Shown piece after piece: positions 54,940 through 63,831 of a stretch of 64,000 nucleotides of DNA (position 1 is its first letter; the number at the start of each line of letters is the position of its first letter). This stretch comes from Campylobacter volucris. GTDB lineage: Bacteria > Campylobacterota > Campylobacteria > Campylobacterales > Campylobacteraceae. Location of the stretch: assembly GCF_008011665.1 (NCBI RefSeq), contig NZ_VOWJ01000023.1:1-64000 (forward strand), written 5' to 3'. The notes below the pieces were generated by a model. It had not been told where the DNA came from. It ran no database searches and worked only from the letters and a program-made list of their open reading frames with translations. The position numbers and the translations under genes were made by a program.

Positions 54940-55663
54940 AACAGCATTTTACCTTTCCCTTAAAAAATATCTGACCATCTTCCAATCTAAAAAATAACTC
55001 CTCGTCGCTTTTTGGTTTAACCATAACTTTATCTTTTATTTTTTTATTTAACCAAGCTAAATAAAAACAAGCTCCCATTCCAGTTCCGCAAGCTAAAGTC
55101 TCACTTTCAACACCGCGCTCAAAAGTTCTTACTCTTAATAAGTCATTTTTTTCAATTTTTGCAAAATTAATATTTGCATCATATTTTCTGCGGAGTTCTC
55201 CGCATAAATCCTCATCAAATTCTTCTAAATTTTCTACAAAAGTTACAAGATGTGGCACTCCTGTATCACACATTTGCCATTGTCTATTTTTCTCTTTAAA
55301 AGGATCTTTGATATTTTTTACACTGCTTAATCTAACTTCAACCATATCATCTTCTACATGAGATTTAATCAATCCTGCACCTGTCATGAAATTTAAATAT
55401 TGAGGTTTTTTTAAAAAATAATGTGCAAAATGTGCTGCAGCTCTTGAACCATTTCCACACATACTTGCTTTACTTCCATCACAATTATAAAACTGCCATT
55501 CAAAATCATACCTATCGTGTGGAACTACCACTATAAGTCCATCAGCACCTATGCCTTCATAGCGATTACAAAGAATTTGAGCTAATTTTTGTCTATCTTT
55601 TTTTTCTGTATCTGTAAATATTACAAAATCATTTCCGCTGGCACAATATTTATAGTATTTCAT
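54911..55663 (-). CDS. dapF: Diaminopimelate epimerase
   Basis: Converts LL- to meso-diaminopimelate for lysine and for the peptidoglycan precursor used by MurE. It has 250 residues. The two catalytic cysteines are in ASMCGNGSRAAAHFAHYF (about residue 70) and ETLACGTGMGACFYLAW (about residue 190). The start MKYYKYCASGNDFVIF is typical. It follows coaE with no gap. Confidence 0.95.
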   Translation of the reverse strand: MKYYKYCASGNDFVIFTDTEKKDRQKLAQILCNRYEGIGADGLIVVVPHDRYDFEWQFYNCDGSKASMCGNGSRAAAHFAHYFLKKPQYLNFMTGAGLIKSHVEDDMVEVRLSSVKNIKDPFKEKNRQWQMCDTGVPHLVTFVENLEEFDEDLCGELRRKYDANINFAKIEKNDLLRVRTFERGVESETLACGTGMGACFYLAWLNKKIKDKVMVKPKSDEELFFRLEDGQIFFKGKVKCCFEASYNFSH

Positions 55664-56254
55664 TTAAAAAACCTTTAAGCTATATCGTAACAAATTTAAC
55701 ACATTTTTTTCAAACATTTCGTAACTAGAGTTATTTTCTACAATATAATCTGCAAATTTCTTCTTATCTTCTATATCCATTTGCAAATTTATTCTTTTTA
55801 ATGCCTGTGATTTATCTATATTTTCTCTACTCATTAGTCTTTGAATCAAAAGATCTTTTGGAGCATATATCAAAATGCTTTTTCCTAAGCCTTGATAATG
55901 ATCATTTTCAAAAAATAACGGAAGTTCTATAAAAAAAGCTTTGTTTAGCTCATCCAATTTTTTAGCTTTTTTTAAAATTTCTTGTTTGATTTTTGGATGG
56001 AGATATTCTTCTAATGTTTTCCTAGCAAGATTATCATTAAAAACTATATTTCCTAGTTTTTTTCTGTCTATTTTTCCATCTATTATTAGAGTATAATCAT
56101 TAAATTTTTTTGCTATATCGTGAGAGTATTTGTTTAATAATTTATGGGCAATTTCATCTGCGTTTATAGTGCAAAAACCCAATTTTTTAGCTATTTTCAT
56201 AAAACTTGATTTTCCACCTGCTATACTTGAAGTCACAAAGTAAGCATTTTTCAT
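55664..56254 (-). CDS. coaE: Dephospho-CoA kinase
   Basis: Last step of coenzyme A synthesis. It has 196 residues. The P-loop is SSIAGGKSSF, shorter in glycine than the canonical GGIGSGKS, a form I also recall from C. jejuni. INADEIAHKLL follows with the conserved Asp, and FFIELPLFFE and RINLQMDIEDKKKFADYIVE match the lid and C-terminal parts. It is divergent from purM. Confidence 0.9.
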   Translation of the reverse strand: MKNAYFVTSSIAGGKSSFMKIAKKLGFCTINADEIAHKLLNKYSHDIAKKFNDYTLIIDGKIDRKKLGNIVFNDNLARKTLEEYLHPKIKQEILKKAKKLDELNKAFFIELPLFFENDHYQGLGKSILIYAPKDLLIQRLMSRENIDKSQALKRINLQMDIEDKKKFADYIVENNSSYEMFEKNVLNLLRYSLKVF

Positions 56255-56310
56255 AATTTAGCCTTAAAAGTTTTTGGTTAAAATACATTCAAATTCTTAA
56301 AGGAAAGTAA

Positions 56311-57300
56311 ATGGCTATAAGTTATAAAGATGCTGGAGTAAGTATTGATGATGGCAATGATTTTGTAAAAGCGATAAAGCCTTTAGCAAAAGAAACTTTT
56401 AATAAAAATGTCTTAGGCGATATAGGTTCTTTTTCTGGTGCTTTTGCTGTGCCACAAGAGTTTAAAAACCCTGTCATGTTAGCAGCCACTGATGGAGTTG
56501 GAACAAAACTTCGTCTTGCTATTGATGCTCAAATATATGATGGCATAGGCGAAGATTTAGTAGCAATGTGTGTCAATGATCTCATTTGTAATTTTGCAAC
56601 TCCTTTGTTTTTTTTAGATTATTATGCAAGTGGCAAATTAGATATAAAAGTGGCAAAAAAAGTTATAACTAGTATAGCAAATGGGTGCAAAAAAGCAAAT
56701 TGTGCTCTAATAGGTGGAGAGACTGCTGAAATGCCAAGTATGTATCATGGAAAAGATTTTGATTTAGCAGGATTTGCAGTAGGCATGGCAGAAAAAGAAG
56801 AGATAGATGGAAGAAATTTTGTCAAAAATGGAGACATCTTGCTTGCTTTAGCTAGTAGTGGGCTTCACTCAAATGGGTATTCTTTAGCTAGAAAAGTTTT
56901 ATTTGAAAAACAGCAGCTTAAATTTGATGATAAAATCGATGGAAAAAATATTATTGATATTTTACTTGAACCTACAAAAATTTATGTTCAAGATTTTTTA
57001 AAATTAAAACCTTTTATTAATGCTCTTGCGCATATTACGGGTGGAGGTTTAATAGAAAATTTACCACGAATTTTCCCAAAAGGTATGGGAGCAATCATCA
57101 AAAAACACCATCTAAAAACCCCAGAAATTTTTTACCAAATAGGACAAGATGTTTATGAAGATGAAATGTATAGGACATTTAATATGGGAGTTGGATTAGT
57201 AATGGCTGTGAGTCCTTGCAATGTTGGAAAAGTTTTAGAAAATTCAAACGCTTTTATTATAGGTGAAGTAGTATTAAATGAAAAAATTGTATTAGAATAA
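56311..57300 (+). CDS. purM: Phosphoribosylformylglycinamidine cyclo-ligase
   Basis: Fifth step of purine synthesis (AIR synthetase). It has 329 residues. ISYKDAGVSIDDGNDFVKAI opens the protein, and ATDGVGTKLRLAID, LIGGETAEMPSMY and HITGGGLIENLPRIFPKGM are the family landmarks in the ATP and substrate sites. AAAGGAAAG lies before the ATG. It is monocistronic and ends at a strong bidirectional terminator. Confidence 0.97.
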   Translation: MAISYKDAGVSIDDGNDFVKAIKPLAKETFNKNVLGDIGSFSGAFAVPQEFKNPVMLAATDGVGTKLRLAIDAQIYDGIGEDLVAMCVNDLICNFATPLFFLDYYASGKLDIKVAKKVITSIANGCKKANCALIGGETAEMPSMYHGKDFDLAGFAVGMAEKEEIDGRNFVKNGDILLALASSGLHSNGYSLARKVLFEKQQLKFDDKIDGKNIIDILLEPTKIYVQDFLKLKPFINALAHITGGGLIENLPRIFPKGMGAIIKKHHLKTPEIFYQIGQDVYEDEMYRTFNMGVGLVMAVSPCNVGKVLENSNAFIIGEVVLNEKIVLE

Positions 57301-57324
57301 TCTCTTAGAAATAATCTAAGAGAT
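57300..57324. terminator. Bidirectional terminator between purM and sodB
   Basis: A perfect 10-bp stem (57300-57309 with 57315-57324) with a 5-nt loop overlaps the purM stop and is followed by TTATTTTTATTTTA on the plus strand. A/T flanks on the other side allow it to act on sodB also. Confidence 0.75.
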
Positions 57325-57330
57325 TTATTT

Positions 57331-57984
57331 TTATTTTATAGGGTGTAATTCATTTGCATAAAAACTTACTGAATTCATACCTTCTTTAATAGCCCACTCA
57401 TAAGCTTTAGAAACAAATTCCCAATTAATATGCGCATAAAATTTATCTAAATACGCAGGACGAGCATTGCGGTGATCAACATAATATGCGTGCTCCCATA
57501 CATCTACTACTAAAAGTGGAATTTTATCTTCGGTAATAGGCGTAGCAGCATTGCTAGTAGCAACTAATTCTAATTTTTGATTTTGAGTATTATAAACCAG
57601 CCAAAACCAACCTGAACCAAATAAAGTCGTAGCACCTTTAATAAATTCTTCTTTTAAATTTTCCATTGATCCAAAATCTTTTTCAACTGCTGCTTTAAAT
57701 GATTCATCTAAAGAACAGCCACAACCACAGCAAGTTTTTGGTTTTATACAATCAAAGTAAAAATCATGATTATAAACTTGAGCAGCATTGTTAAAAATCC
57801 CACCATTTGAATTTTTTATAATATACACTAAATCTTTACCTGCAAATTCAGTATCTTTGATAAGATTATTTAGATTATTTACATAAGTTTGATGGTGTTT
57901 GCCATGGTGAAAAGAAAAAGTCTCTGCGCTTAAAAAATCTCCAAAAGAATCCACATCATAAGGTAATTTTCTTAATTCAAACAT
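57331..57984 (-). CDS. sodB: Iron superoxide dismutase
   Basis: Cytoplasmic superoxide dismutase of 217 residues. Metal ligands are His in SFHHGKHHQTYV and YNHDFYF, and Asp/His in VVDVWEHAYYVDH. FGSGWFWLV is conserved, and the residues around the site favour iron. An unusual insertion with CCGCGC lies at about residues 91-96, directly after FDCIKPKT. C. jejuni SodB has a similar Cys-rich stretch as I recall. AAGGAG precedes the start. Confidence 0.94.
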   Translation of the reverse strand: MFELRKLPYDVDSFGDFLSAETFSFHHGKHHQTYVNNLNNLIKDTEFAGKDLVYIIKNSNGGIFNNAAQVYNHDFYFDCIKPKTCCGCGCSLDESFKAAVEKDFGSMENLKEEFIKGATTLFGSGWFWLVYNTQNQKLELVATSNAATPITEDKIPLLVVDVWEHAYYVDHRNARPAYLDKFYAHINWEFVSKAYEWAIKEGMNSVSFYANELHPIK

Positions 57985-58049
57985 ATTTTTCTCCTTTTAA
58001 AATTTAAAATATTCTAACATAGTTAAGTTAAAAAAGACTAAATAACTCT

Positions 58050-58565
58050 TTATTTTTCAAAAAGCACAATTTTTCCTTGTCTAAAACTTTCCTTAGTATC
58101 TATAATACGCTGATTTGAACTTCCTCTAAATTTTAACGATAAGTCTTTTTGCTCTAAAATAAAACGCCCGTCTATAAGCAAATCTGCTAAAAAAAGCAAT
58201 TCTTTTACACTTTTTTTATCCATAAGTAACAATTCTTCATAAGTAAAACCCGTATAAACAGTAAGATCAAGCCCAAAAGACTTAATCTTTTTAGCTAAAA
58301 TAACTAATTTTTCAGCTTGCAAAAAAGGCTCTCCACCGCTAAAAGTAACACCTTTTAACAAAGGGTTTTTAACAATATCTTTTAGTAAAAAAGCCAAATC
58401 TTGCCAATAACCTTGATTAAAATCATGCGTATGTTGATTATGACAAGCTTTGCATTTGTGAGGGCAACCTTGAGTAAAAATCACATAACGCAAACCATAT
58501 CCATCGACTATTGATTCTTTTACAACTCCTGCTAATTTAATCAAAATGGTGTTTAATTCTTGCAT
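58050..58565 (-). CDS. nrdG: Anaerobic ribonucleotide reductase activating protein
   Basis: Radical SAM activase that makes the glycyl radical on NrdD. I start it at ATG 58565, which overlaps the last 29 bases of nrdD, giving 171 residues; a longer reading is possible but lacks a better ribosome binding site. GCPHKCKACHNQHTHDF has the CxxxCxxC cluster, and KGVTFSGGEPFLQ binds SAM. The overlap with nrdD implies coupled translation. Confidence 0.9.
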   Translation of the reverse strand: MQELNTILIKLAGVVKESIVDGYGLRYVIFTQGCPHKCKACHNQHTHDFNQGYWQDLAFLLKDIVKNPLLKGVTFSGGEPFLQAEKLVILAKKIKSFGLDLTVYTGFTYEELLLMDKKSVKELLFLADLLIDGRFILEQKDLSLKFRGSSNQRIIDTKESFRQGKIVLFEK

Positions 58566-60612
58566 ACACTTCAGCCTTTTTTGCATCATTAAAACGATCA
58601 ATTGTTCCAACTAAATATCCAGTGATTCTTCGTATGCGTTCAAATTGATAATCACCTTCTTTTCGGTGACACTTTGGACAAACCTCATCTATAATGCCAC
58701 TATAACCACAAAGTGGATCTCTATCTAATGGAAAATTGATAGAACCATAGCCTATATTGCTTTCTTTCATTAATCTAATTATACACTCAAAGCTCTCTAA
58801 ATTTTTACTCACATCTCCATCAAGTTCGACATAGGTAATATGCCCGCCATTATTAAGCTCATGATAAGGTGCTTCAAGTTGTATTTTTTCATAAATACTA
58901 ATTGGAAAATCCACAGGTATATGAAAAGAATTGGTATAAAATTCTTTATCAGTAATACCTTTTAAAATTCCATATTTTTGTCTATCTAGCTTTAAAAATC
59001 TCCCGCTTAAACCCTCAGCAGGTGTTGCAATAAGAGAAAAATTAAGCTTGGTTTTTTGTGCTTTTTCATCTACAAATTCTCGCATAAAACGGACAATCTT
59101 TAAACCGAGCTCTTGCGCTTTTTGACTTTGGCCATGATGAGTTTTGATTAAAGCTATTAAAGTTTCACAAAGTCCTATATAGCCTATGGCTAAAGTCCCA
59201 TGTGCTATGATTTTTTCTACTTTATCATCTTGATTTAAATTTGAAGAATCAAGCCAAATTCCCTCACCCATTAAAAAAGGGAAATTTCTTACTTTTTTTT
59301 GACATTGAATTTGATAACGATGTAACAACTGCTCACAAACTAACTCTAATTTTTCTTTTAAAAATGAGTAAAAAAGCTCTACATTTCCTTTAGCTTTTAT
59401 GGCTAAACGCACAAGGTTAATACTAGTAAAACTTAAATTTCCTCTACCACAAGTGATTTCTTTGCTCTCATCATACACATTTGCCATAACTCTAGTTCTA
59501 CAACCCATGTAAGCTACTTCGCTATTATAGTCTCCTTGCTTGTAATATTTAGCATTAAAACTTGCATCTAAAAAGCTAAAATTTGGAAAAAGTCTTTTTG
59601 AAGAACATTCTATAGCAAGCTTAAAAAGTTTATAGTTTGGATCTTTTTCATTATAATTAACTCCTTCTTTGACTTTAAAAATTTGCACAGGAAAAATAGG
59701 AGTTTCACCATTTCCCAAACCTTTTATAGTCGCTAGTAAAAGATTTTCGATGACTATTTGTCCCTCATAAGAAGTATCAGTGCCATAATTTAAAGTGCTA
59801 AAAGGCACTTGCGCTCCTGCTCTTGAATTCATAGTATTAAGATTATGGATTAAAGCTTCCATAGCTTGAAAAGTAGTATTTTTAGTTTCTTTTAAGGCCC
59901 TATTATAAGCATAAACACTAGCTTGTTTTAACAAATTGGGTTTTAAATTTGGAAAAACTTTTAAAAGTTCATTAAAACAATAATCCTTACAAGAAACTTT
60001 AAATGAAGCATTGGCAACATCTTGCTCATTTAAATTTTGATCGATTTTAATCTCAAAAAATGCATTTAAGGCCTTTTTGTATTCTTTATGAAAGGTTTTT
60101 GCTACACCCTTAGCCATAGCAAAATCAAAATTTGGTATAGATTGACCTCCATGCATTTCATTTTGATTAGCTTGTAGAGCAATGCATGCCAAACTTGCAT
60201 AAGATCGTATATCATTTGGCTCTCTTAAACTACCATGTCCTGTGCTAAAACCATTTTCAAAAAGTTTAATCAAATCTATCTGACAGCAAGTTTGAGTTAG
60301 CATATAAAAATCTTTATCATGTATATGGATATCACCATTTTTATGAGCATATGCTATATGCTTTGGCAAAATACGCTCATCTATATAATGCTTTGCGCCT
60401 TCTGAACCATATTTTAGCATCATACCCATAGCGCTATCTGAATTGATATTTGCATTTTCTCTTTTTAAATCTGCATCTTTAGAATCTTTAAAAGTTAAAT
60501 CATCATATACACTAAGCAAATAATCATTTAAATTTTTATTTTGCTTTTTAAGATTTAATTCATTCAAACCAACACTACACTCATTTTCTTGCTTAAGAAA
60601 TTTTATCTTCAT
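58537..60612 (-). CDS. nrdD: Anaerobic (class III) ribonucleoside-triphosphate reductase
   Basis: Reduces ribonucleotides to deoxyribonucleotides without oxygen. It has 691 residues, starting with a short region where ATP-cone proteins usually have a regulatory domain, so control may differ. MNSRAGAQVPFSTLNYGTDT and MGCRTRVMANV are conserved core segments. The C-terminal zinc region (CGYSGIIDEVCPKC) is followed by RRITGYLVG, whose Gly should carry the radical. A TATAAT box lies on the minus strand near 60650. From memory, C. jejuni lacks this class and depends on oxygen-requiring NrdAB. Confidence 0.94.
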   Translation of the reverse strand: MKIKFLKQENECSVGLNELNLKKQNKNLNDYLLSVYDDLTFKDSKDADLKRENANINSDSAMGMMLKYGSEGAKHYIDERILPKHIAYAHKNGDIHIHDKDFYMLTQTCCQIDLIKLFENGFSTGHGSLREPNDIRSYASLACIALQANQNEMHGGQSIPNFDFAMAKGVAKTFHKEYKKALNAFFEIKIDQNLNEQDVANASFKVSCKDYCFNELLKVFPNLKPNLLKQASVYAYNRALKETKNTTFQAMEALIHNLNTMNSRAGAQVPFSTLNYGTDTSYEGQIVIENLLLATIKGLGNGETPIFPVQIFKVKEGVNYNEKDPNYKLFKLAIECSSKRLFPNFSFLDASFNAKYYKQGDYNSEVAYMGCRTRVMANVYDESKEITCGRGNLSFTSINLVRLAIKAKGNVELFYSFLKEKLELVCEQLLHRYQIQCQKKVRNFPFLMGEGIWLDSSNLNQDDKVEKIIAHGTLAIGYIGLCETLIALIKTHHGQSQKAQELGLKIVRFMREFVDEKAQKTKLNFSLIATPAEGLSGRFLKLDRQKYGILKGITDKEFYTNSFHIPVDFPISIYEKIQLEAPYHELNNGGHITYVELDGDVSKNLESFECIIRLMKESNIGYGSINFPLDRDPLCGYSGIIDEVCPKCHRKEGDYQFERIRRITGYLVGTIDRFNDAKKAEVYARIKHHFD

Positions 60613-60809
60613 AAAAATTTTCCTAAAAAATAATCTCTAAGCACTATTATATAGCACTTTAAAAAGTTAAGTGTAGTACAAAAACTTGATGAAAAACTTA
60701 AAAAAATCTATAAAAAATCATACCTTTTTTGTATCAAATAAAGCCTAAGTCCTATAAGACAATCTCATAAAGTGTATAAAAAAATTTTGATTTTTTTGGT
60801 AGCAAGAGG
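60613..60809. other. AT-rich spacer between nrdD and tRNA-Glu
   Basis: I see no gene in it. On the minus strand it carries a TATAAT-like box near 60650 for nrdD, and an all-A/T stem near 60780-60797 that could end the tRNA-Glu transcript. Confidence 0.4.
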
Positions 60810-60884
60810 TGGTGACCCATACGAGACTCGAACTCGTGTTACCGCCGTGAAAGGGCGATGTCCTAACCGCTAGACGAATGGGCC
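60810..60884 (-). tRNA. tRNA-Glu (anticodon TTC)
   Basis: 75-nt cloverleaf on the minus strand with encoded CCA (TGG at 60810-60812). The acceptor stem GGCCCAT/ATGGGTC has one G-T pair, the anticodon loop is CTTTCAC, and the T-arm ACGAGTTCGAGTCTCGT is complete. TATACT at 60893-60898 is a possible, rather close, -10 box. Confidence 0.95.
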
Positions 60885-61064
60885 AATTTGTTAGTATAAT
60901 TCTTAAAAAATTAAAATTATATATATATTTTACTTAATAAATGATTAATTTTTAAAATTTATCCATTTATACAACTTTAATCTTAAATCATAATTTTACC
61001 ATTAATATCACAAAATAAAACAAAAACAAACATATAAAAGTAAATTTTATATGCTTTTATTGTT
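60885..61064. other. AT-rich spacer between tRNA-Glu and xth
   Basis: It holds the tRNA-Glu promoter region and the xth terminator. I see no gene in it. Confidence 0.5.
61031..61053 (-). terminator. Terminator after xth
   Basis: A 9-bp stem (61031-61039 with 61045-61053) lies 11 nt beyond the xth stop and is followed on the minus strand by TTTGTTTTTGTTTTA. Confidence 0.65.
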
Positions 61065-61823
61065 TTAAATATCTATTTCAATTCCTACAGGAGCATGATC
61101 TGATCCAAAAATATCATCTCTTATAAAGGCATTTTTAAGCTTATCTTTTAAACCATTAGAAATGAAAAAATAATCAATTCTCCAGCCTACATTTCTTTCT
61201 CTTGCCTTCATTCTATAACTCCACCAAGAGTATTTTTCTTTTATATCGCCATTTATATACCTAAAAGTATCAACAAATCCAAGTTTTAAAAGCTCATCTA
61301 TCCAAGCTCTTTCAATGGGTAAAAATCCTGAAGTTTTTTCATTTGCTTTTGGATGAGTTAAATCTATAGCACAATGAGCTGTATTTACATCACCGCATAT
61401 TATAATTTCCTTGCCTTCTTTTAAAATTTTGTCTAAATACACTAAAAAATCATTATAAAATTTCATTTTAAAATTCAAGCGCTCTTCATCTTTTTGGCCA
61501 TTTGGAAAATATATATTAAATAAAACTATATTTTTAAATCTATGCTCTAAAACTCTACCCTCATCATCATCAAAAAATTCACACTTTTTAACCTCACTAT
61601 CAAAATTGCACAAACTCATAACACCAGAATATCCAGCTCTTTTAGCGCTATTAAAATACATATGCTTAAAATCATATTCATAAATTCTTTTAGGAAATTT
61701 TTCTTCATGTGCTTTAATCTCTTGAAAACCTATAAAATCTATATTTTCTTTATCTATCCAATCTAGTGCATTTTTATCGCATATAGCTCTTAAACCATTA
61801 ACATTCCAAGAAAGTAATTTCAT
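61065..61823 (-). CDS. xth: Exodeoxyribonuclease III / AP endonuclease
   Basis: Cuts DNA at abasic sites left by Ung and MutY and removes 3' blocks. It has 252 residues. MKLLSWNVNGLRA and FIGFQEIKAHEEKFP (catalytic Glu) lie at the start, ICGDVNTAHCAIDL in the middle, and WRIDYFFIS and GSDHAPVGIEIDI at the end, with the catalytic Asp-His pair. It is divergent from eptC. Confidence 0.95.
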   Translation of the reverse strand: MKLLSWNVNGLRAICDKNALDWIDKENIDFIGFQEIKAHEEKFPKRIYEYDFKHMYFNSAKRAGYSGVMSLCNFDSEVKKCEFFDDDEGRVLEHRFKNIVLFNIYFPNGQKDEERLNFKMKFYNDFLVYLDKILKEGKEIIICGDVNTAHCAIDLTHPKANEKTSGFLPIERAWIDELLKLGFVDTFRYINGDIKEKYSWWSYRMKARERNVGWRIDYFFISNGLKDKLKNAFIRDDIFGSDHAPVGIEIDI

Positions 61824-61889
61824 AACTTAGTCCTTAAATTTACAAAAGCAAAATCATACCATAAAGGCATTAAATTAACTATTTTAATT

Positions 61890-61895
61890 TATAAT
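61890..61895 (+). promoter_or_regulatory. -10 element of eptC
   Basis: A perfect TATAAT lies 27 nt before the eptC start, and AAAGGA is present just before the ATG. The divergent xth promoter (TATGAT on the minus strand, 61853-61858) is 32 bp away. Confidence 0.5.
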
Positions 61896-61921
61896 TAATC
61901 AAGCAATCACGAAAGGATTTT

Positions 61922-63469
61922 ATGCAATTTTTTAACATATCTTGGCTTAAATTTGTTCTTTTAAGTGCTATTTATATAACCAGTATTAACTTAAAATTAT
62001 TTTCTTATATCTACGAAAATTTACACTCTACTAATAATGATATTTCTATTATTTTATATATCATCATTTATTTTACACTATTAGTTGGAATTTTTGCTCT
62101 TTTATTTATACCCTATCTTAGTAAATTTTTAATGATTTTTTTAATCATTGTAAGCTCTATTAGTAGCTATTTTATGATAAATTATGGCGTTATAATAGAT
62201 TCGGATATGATAAGAAATGCAGTACAAACGGATCAAAAAGAAGTATCTGACTTGCTTCATTTTAATATCTTTATTTATATATTTTTTACCTTTTTACTTC
62301 CAACATTTTTAATCATAAAAACTAAAATAAACTACTATAGCTTAAAAAAACATCTAATTGTCAAATTTAGCACTTTAATCATTGCTTTAATCATTGCTTT
62401 TGGATTACTTGGAATTTTTTCAAAAAACATAGTGCCTTTTTTGAGAACCTACAATGAAGTAAGAGTTTATAACACTCCTTTTTATCAAATTTATTCAGCA
62501 ATTAAATACATAAAATTAGAAATCATTCCCAAAAAAGAACTTCAAAAGATAGCATTAGATGCAACATTGGAAAAAGATTTAAACAAAACAATGATTTTAG
62601 TTATCGGAGAAACTGCTAGAGCAAAAAATTACTCTTTAGGTGGATATACTAAAAATGATACAAATTTTTATACTAAAAATGAACCAAATTTAATATATTT
62701 TAGTCAAGTAAGCTCATGTGGAACTGCTACTGCTAGAAGCCTACCTTGTATATTCTCAAGACACAAAAAAGCTTCATTTGATAATAGTCTTTATGAAGAA
62801 AATGTCTTAGATATCTTACAAAGGGTTGGAGTGCAAAGCATTTGGCTTGATAATAATTCAGGAGGTTGCAAAGGAAATTGCGATCGCATTTCAAACAAAA
62901 TTTTATCAAAAGATTACGATGAAAGCTTGCTTGAATTTGTAAAAAAAGCTTTGCAAAATACATCTTCAAATAAAATCATAGTTGTTCATTTGCAAGGCTC
63001 TCACGGACCAGCATATTTTAAACGCTATCCTAGTAAATTTAAAAAATTTACTCCAACTTGCGACACAAATGAGTTACAAACTTGCTCTCAAGAAGAACTA
63101 GCCAATACTTATGACAATACCTTGCTCTATACAGATTTTATTATCAAAAGTCTTATAGATTTACTCAAACAAAGTCCTTTGCAAAATGCTGCATTGTTGT
63201 ATGTATCAGATCATGGAGAAAGCTTAGGAGAAAATGGAATTTATCTTCATGGGATGCCATACTTCATAGCACCACAAGAACAAACTCATATTCCAATGAT
63301 ATTTTGGAGTAAAGATGAAAATTTAAGCACAAAATTAAAACCACAAAAAGACTATAAGCTCTCTCATGATAATATTTTTTCAAGCTTACTAGGATATTTT
63401 AATGTCCAAAGCAAAGAATACGAAGAAAACTATGACTTATTCAGTAAAAATTTAAAGGAAAATCCTTAA
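61922..63469 (+). CDS. eptC: Phosphoethanolamine transferase EptC
   Basis: Inner-membrane enzyme with a periplasmic catalytic domain that moves phosphoethanolamine from phosphatidylethanolamine to lipid A and, in C. jejuni, also to the flagellar rod protein FlgG. It has 515 residues. Five hydrophobic helices occupy about 1-165. The alkaline-phosphatase-like domain has VIGETARAKNYSLGGY (metal-binding Glu), the nucleophile Thr in SSCGTATARSLPC (about 265-277), VVHLQGSHGPAY and YVSDHGESLGENGIYLHG. Several Cys pairs would form disulfides. The last base of its stop is the first base of dgkA. Confidence 0.92.
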   Translation: MQFFNISWLKFVLLSAIYITSINLKLFSYIYENLHSTNNDISIILYIIIYFTLLVGIFALLFIPYLSKFLMIFLIIVSSISSYFMINYGVIIDSDMIRNAVQTDQKEVSDLLHFNIFIYIFFTFLLPTFLIIKTKINYYSLKKHLIVKFSTLIIALIIAFGLLGIFSKNIVPFLRTYNEVRVYNTPFYQIYSAIKYIKLEIIPKKELQKIALDATLEKDLNKTMILVIGETARAKNYSLGGYTKNDTNFYTKNEPNLIYFSQVSSCGTATARSLPCIFSRHKKASFDNSLYEENVLDILQRVGVQSIWLDNNSGGCKGNCDRISNKILSKDYDESLLEFVKKALQNTSSNKIIVVHLQGSHGPAYFKRYPSKFKKFTPTCDTNELQTCSQEELANTYDNTLLYTDFIIKSLIDLLKQSPLQNAALLYVSDHGESLGENGIYLHGMPYFIAPQEQTHIPMIFWSKDENLSTKLKPQKDYKLSHDNIFSSLLGYFNVQSKEYEENYDLFSKNLKENP

Positions 63470-63831
63470 TGAAGCCTAAATATAGCTTATTTAAAAACGC
63501 TTCATATGCATTAAGCGGAATTAAATTTTTACTAAAAGACGAAATGGCTTTTAAAATTGAAAGTATTATCATTTTGCCACTTATTATGGCAAGCTTTTTT
63601 TTACCCATAAGCTTTATAGAACATTTTGTATTGATTTTTGTTTTGGTTTTAATTTTGATAGTAGAAGCATTAAATTCAGCCATAGAAGCCTGTGTAGATT
63701 TATACACAAACGATTTTCACATCTTAGCTAAAAAAGCTAAAGATTGTGCTAGCGCAAGTGTTTTTTTTAGTGTAGTACTAGCTATAATCACTTGGTGTTT
63801 TGTTTTGGCAAAATGGTGGTTTTATGGATGA
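63469..63831 (+). CDS. dgkA: Diacylglycerol kinase
   Basis: 120-residue, three-helix membrane enzyme that phosphorylates diacylglycerol. VEALNSAIEACVDLY is the diagnostic active-site helix, and AKDCASASVFFSVVLA the third helix. It overlaps eptC by one base. That makes sense functionally: each EptC transfer leaves diacylglycerol, which DgkA can return to phospholipid synthesis. Confidence 0.94.
   Translation: MKPKYSLFKNASYALSGIKFLLKDEMAFKIESIIILPLIMASFFLPISFIEHFVLIFVLVLILIVEALNSAIEACVDLYTNDFHILAKKAKDCASASVFFSVVLAIITWCFVLAKWWFYG

Noticed and set aside
60640-60660. NrdR-like box upstream of nrdD
   Set aside because: The CTAT..ATAG core is partly symmetrical, but the outer bases repeat directly instead of mirroring, and the core coincides with a -10 box.
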